From: an uncultured Oligoflexia bacterium
GTDB lineage: Bacteria > Bdellovibrionota > Bacteriovoracia > Bacteriovoracales > Bacteriovoracaceae
Assembly: GCA_937120495.1 (NCBI GenBank)
Contig: CAKZJW010000065.1
Location: forward strand, 1 to 64,000
Direction: 5' to 3'
DNA: 64,000 bases
Shown here: piece after piece, positions 61,539-64,000 of the stretch
Layout of the letters: every line of letters starts with the position of its first letter
Position numbering within the stretch: position 1 is the stretch's first letter
Made by a program: the position numbers and the translations under genes
The notes under the pieces: generated by a model
The model's database searches: none
The model's input: the letters and a program-made list of their open reading frames with translations, nothing else
Told to the model about the DNA's origin: nothing

Positions 61539-62069
61539 ATGGATTACCTAGCACTCACTAAATCATGGTTGGAAAAGACGATTATCGGACTCAACCTTTG
61601 CCCATTCGCGAAGACCCCTTATGAGAAAGGAAAAATCATTTTTTCTTTATGTGAGAATTCTTCTTTCGACAAAATTTATCAGGCTTTTATTGATGAACTA
61701 GGGAAATTAAACTCAGAAGAATTTGAAACAACTCTTTTTATAACGCCTAATGCCAGTGATGATTTTTTTGAATTTAATGATTTTATTGGGGAACTTGAAG
61801 CTCTCTTAGAGGAAAATGATCTTTCTAAGATATATCAACTTGTTGGTTTTCACCCTAAATTTATCTTTGATGGTATGCAATTCGATGAGCCTGCAAACTA
61901 CGTAAACAGATCTCCATTTCCTCTTATTCATATTTTAAAAACTGAAAGCATTGAGAAGTTAAATTTATCTAAAGAAGAAGCTGAAGCTATAAGTACAAAA
62001 AATGAAAAGACAATTAGCTCCTTAGAATCTAAAGAGCTAAATAGCCATTTCAATTATCTAGTAAAATAA
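61539..62069 (+). CDS. DUF1415-family protein
   Basis: 176 residues. The family phrases LTKSWLEKTIIGLNLCPFAK, FITPNASDDFFEFNDF and YQLVGFHPKFIFDGM, with NRSPFPLIHILK, are clear. The function of DUF1415 is unknown; a conserved Cys (LCPFAK) and His pair may form an active site. It lies divergent from the TRAP operon with 70 bases between starts. The start has little leader, so leaderless translation is possible. Confidence 0.85.
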   Translation: MDYLALTKSWLEKTIIGLNLCPFAKTPYEKGKIIFSLCENSSFDKIYQAFIDELGKLNSEEFETTLFITPNASDDFFEFNDFIGELEALLEENDLSKIYQLVGFHPKFIFDGMQFDEPANYVNRSPFPLIHILKTESIEKLNLSKEEAEAISTKNEKTISSLESKELNSHFNYLVK

Positions 62070-62491
62070 AATCTTGCTTTCAGAACATTTTTAATTATAA
62101 ATCCATCATCGTATTCCACAGTAACAATTTCTTTATCTATTTTACAATTTGAAGTTAAAGTTAACCTTTCCGGTCTAAAAAATGATCTTTTCTCTTTTAG
62201 CCTTCCACAAACTGATTCAATTCCTTTCTTATCAATAAAAATAATTTCTTTTGTCTCGGTATTGTAGCTAAGACCTTCAACTTTTACTCTAAAATCTGTT
62301 TCATAAGTATCTTCATCAAAAGAATCGTCTATTTGTGTTACAACAACCCAAGCACGTCCTAAATCCTTATTGATATCAAACCGAGTTGTATATTCAAGGC
62401 TATTAGAATGAGATAGCTCAACAATAGGTTTCTCTAATGCAAATGAGTTTAGTGTAATTAGTGATAAAGATAGGATAAGTAATTTTTTCAT
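62054..62491 (-). CDS. Small secreted protein of unknown family
   Basis: 145 residues from the ATG at 62491, chosen for its GGAG site and signal peptide (LLILSLSLITLNSFA); the longer frame upstream has no such start. The mature part is beta-rich, acidic, with two Cys (ESVCGRL, TSNCKID) likely paired, and resembles small periplasmic proteins with a lipocalin-like or beta-sandwich pattern. Own promoter at 62525-62553. It overlaps the DUF1415 gene by 16 bases at the 3' end. Confidence 0.65.
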   Translation of the reverse strand: MKKLLILSLSLITLNSFALEKPIVELSHSNSLEYTTRFDINKDLGRAWVVVTQIDDSFDEDTYETDFRVKVEGLSYNTETKEIIFIDKKGIESVCGRLKEKRSFFRPERLTLTSNCKIDKEIVTVEYDDGFIIKNVLKARFYFTR

Positions 62492-62524
62492 GTGTGTTCT
62501 CCATTTGTTATTAACTATGGAGCT

Positions 62525-62553
62525 TATATAAACGCTCAAATCGACTTGTTCAA
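62525..62553 (-). promoter_or_regulatory. Sigma-70-type promoter for the small secreted protein
   Basis: On the minus strand TTGAAC and TATATA are separated by 17 bases; transcription would begin near 62518, about 27 bases before the ATG at 62491. Confidence 0.6.
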
Positions 62554-62618
62554 TGGCTTCTGACAATCCTAACAAAAGCTTAACAAAGAAAGGTTTAACT
62601 CTATAAAAAAGTAAGACT

Positions 62619-63314
62619 TTAACTTGAATGACTCGAAAAGATTGAGAATGTTTCAAAATGCTTTATTTCAAAAACTGTAAGCCAAGGATGATTATTTTCT
62701 ATAAGAGTTTTAACGCCTCTTCCACGAGCAATTATTTTAATTTTTTTATTTGAGGAAATATCTGAAAGTTTTTCTAACACTTTATTTATCTGGCTAACAA
62801 TACCAAAGTCATAAATAAAATAATAATCACTAATTGGAATACAGTTTGGATTGTCTAAATTTTCTTCTATAAGTTTGCAATTAGAGAACCCTTTATTTTT
62901 ATAAATCTTATTTCCATCCTCTACTCTTTGAGAAACTATCTCTACCCCTATAAAAAATGATTTCGGATAGAGCTCTCCAATTACAATCCCGGCTCTGCCA
63001 AATCCGGCCCCTAAGTCACAAAGAATCTCACCTTCTTTGAGATCTAACTCCCTACAACATTCAATTAACTCATAATAAGTCGTTTGAAGCTGTCTAGGAT
63101 GAAGTCCAATCCAAGCTTCGCTTCCAGCGTAGAGAGACTTTCCCCAAGATTTATAGTTACCATTTGGAAATTTGACTTGTGCATTATCAACTAATGAGGA
63201 TTCAATATCATAGACACTAAAGCCATAATAGTCATCGACAACATCAGAGTGTTTTTGTTTGGTTTGATAATCAAGATTATCTTTAATATTCGATTCGATC
63301 TGTTTAAGTTTCAT
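62619..63314 (-). CDS. Class I SAM-dependent methyltransferase-like protein
   Basis: 231 residues. ILCDLGAGFGRAGIVIGE is motif I, which binds S-adenosylmethionine; FIGVEIVSQRVEDGNKIY is motif II with the acidic residue at the strand end. The lead-in HPRQLQTTYYELIECC resembles the region before motif I in DOT1-like and protein methyltransferases. The C-terminal strand region is short. Substrate unknown. No ribosome site is obvious ahead of the ATG. Confidence 0.8.
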   Translation of the reverse strand: MKLKQIESNIKDNLDYQTKQKHSDVVDDYYGFSVYDIESSLVDNAQVKFPNGNYKSWGKSLYAGSEAWIGLHPRQLQTTYYELIECCRELDLKEGEILCDLGAGFGRAGIVIGELYPKSFFIGVEIVSQRVEDGNKIYKNKGFSNCKLIEENLDNPNCIPISDYYFIYDFGIVSQINKVLEKLSDISSNKKIKIIARGRGVKTLIENNHPWLTVFEIKHFETFSIFSSHSS

Positions 63315-63364
63315 TGCTGTATTAAGCTATATATGTAAAAATGTTCTCATTCACAAGGTTAATT

Positions 63365-64000
63365 ATGCAATACACAACAGAATTTTTAAAAGAAATGCCA
63401 AAGTCCGATCTTCACCTTCACCTAGATGGATCATTAAGATTAAGTAGTATGATTGAGATGGCCAAGTCATCTGGAATTGAATTGCCTTCAAACACTGAAG
63501 AAGGTCTTAGAGAAAAAGTTTTTAAAAAGTCATATGCAAACCTTGGTGAATATCTTGAAGGCTTTAAATACACATGTGGAGTCCTTAGGAACTCTGAAAA
63601 TATTCAAAGGGCAGCGTATGAATTAGCACTAGATAATCTCGCTGAAAATGTGTGTTATATAGAAGTTAGATTTGCTCCTCAACTTTTGATGAATACTTCA
63701 ATTGGTTTAACACTTGATGAGGTTTTAATTGCTGCAAACAAAGGTCTAGAACAAGCCAAAAAAGAATACAATAATTCAAAAGAAGTGACCGAGCTTGGAA
63801 AGCCCAAGTTTAATTACGGAATAATTTGTTGTGCTATGAGAATGTTTGGTCCAACTGGTTTTTCTCCTTATTACACTAATCTCTTTAATGTGATGAAATA
63901 TTTTAAGCCTATGGAAGTTATTGTTCTGGCATCAATGGAGCTTGCTAGAGCAAGTGTACGTCTTCGTGATGAAAAAGGATTACCTATCGTTGGGATAGAT
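63365..64000 (+). CDS. add: Adenosine deaminase, 3' end cut by window edge
   Basis: The frame from ATG 63365 stays open to base 64000, 212 residues of an expected 330-350. The opening LPKSDLHLHLDGSL-like motif (SDLHLHLDGS, His17 and His19) gives two zinc ligands of the adenosine/AMP deaminase family; CYIEVRFAPQL follows, as usual. It deaminates adenosine or adenine in purine salvage. The His and Asp residues of the C-terminal half are beyond the edge, so adenine deaminase (Add-like) is not excluded. AAGG precedes the ATG. Confidence 0.92.
   Translation, partial: MQYTTEFLKEMPKSDLHLHLDGSLRLSSMIEMAKSSGIELPSNTEEGLREKVFKKSYANLGEYLEGFKYTCGVLRNSENIQRAAYELALDNLAENVCYIEVRFAPQLLMNTSIGLTLDEVLIAANKGLEQAKKEYNNSKEVTELGKPKFNYGIICCAMRMFGPTGFSPYYTNLFNVMKYFKPMEVIVLASMELARASVRLRDEKGLPIVGID

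Noticed and set aside
1-64000. Search for CRISPR arrays, IS elements, prophage, tRNA and rRNA
   Set aside because: No regularly spaced repeats, transposase or integrase motifs, or conserved RNA-gene sequences were seen on either strand.

Overview
The window is AT-rich throughout (roughly one third G+C by eye) and densely coded on both strands. It holds no rRNA, tRNA, IS element, prophage or CRISPR array that I can see. The gene content suggests a Gram-negative, aerobic, surface-motile bacterium of the Bdellovibrionota or a related deltaproteobacterial lineage, perhaps near Bacteriovorax/Halobacteriovorax. The grounds are a Myxococcus-type Agl/Glt gliding-like operon, many short secreted proteins and lipoproteins, a NamZ-type muramidase, an M35-like secreted protease, and a TRAP transporter with a TatT lipoprotein. 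The taxonomy is inference; no marker gene is present to settle it.

Layout. 1-9.8 kb (minus): one long operon with a TolQ/TolR/TolR motor, a periplasmic TPR protein, a CglF-like peptide, an AgmX/GltJ-like TonB-type protein, a lipoprotein, an outer-membrane barrel and a second secreted protein cut by the window edge. 10.0-15.9 kb: two nucleotide-sugar-type glycosyltransferases flank a four-gene operon (tandem-DUF547 lipoprotein, outer-membrane barrel, tiny Ser/Gly/Asp-rich secreted peptide, GT87-like membrane glycosyltransferase). This is the best candidate for an undescribed system. 15.9-18.7 kb: korAB, 2-oxoglutarate:ferredoxin oxidoreductase. 19-26.2 kb: mixed small genes, two U32-family proteins, a degenerate SGNH-like protein, and two lipoprotein genes that each have a sigma-54-type promoter. 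26.3-33.6 kb: speA, gamma-carbonic anhydrase, then a plus-strand run of maf, response regulator, secreted protein, ychJ, srkA and a sodium symporter under a TPP riboswitch that begins inside srkA. 33.6-40.2 kb: barrel protein, acyl-CoA dehydrogenase, ArsC-like protein, SDR, a tryptophan-packed small protein, DUF2489-like protein and NamZ. 40.3-47.3 kb: sucA-sucB-lpdA (2-oxoglutarate dehydrogenase), a secreted protein and a TruC-like pseudouridine synthase. 47.3-54.8 kb: secreted unknowns, tcdA, TatD, M35-like protease, a 33-residue basic peptide, a class I amidotransferase and an RluA-type synthase. 54.9-57.0 kb: lysC-dapD. 57.1-61.5 kb: secreted protein and the dctM-dctQ-dctP-tatT TRAP operon. 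61.5-64 kb: DUF1415 protein, secreted protein, methyltransferase and the start of adenosine deaminase.

How it fits together. Central carbon flow at 2-oxoglutarate has two routes, ferredoxin-linked (korAB) and NAD-linked (sucAB-lpdA). Thiamine demand from both enzymes agrees with the TPP-controlled transporter. Cell-surface functions (gliding motor, barrels, lipoproteins, glycosyltransferases, muramidase, protease) take up much of the rest. Genes are packed so tightly that seven of the ten convergent gene pairs overlap at their 3' ends.
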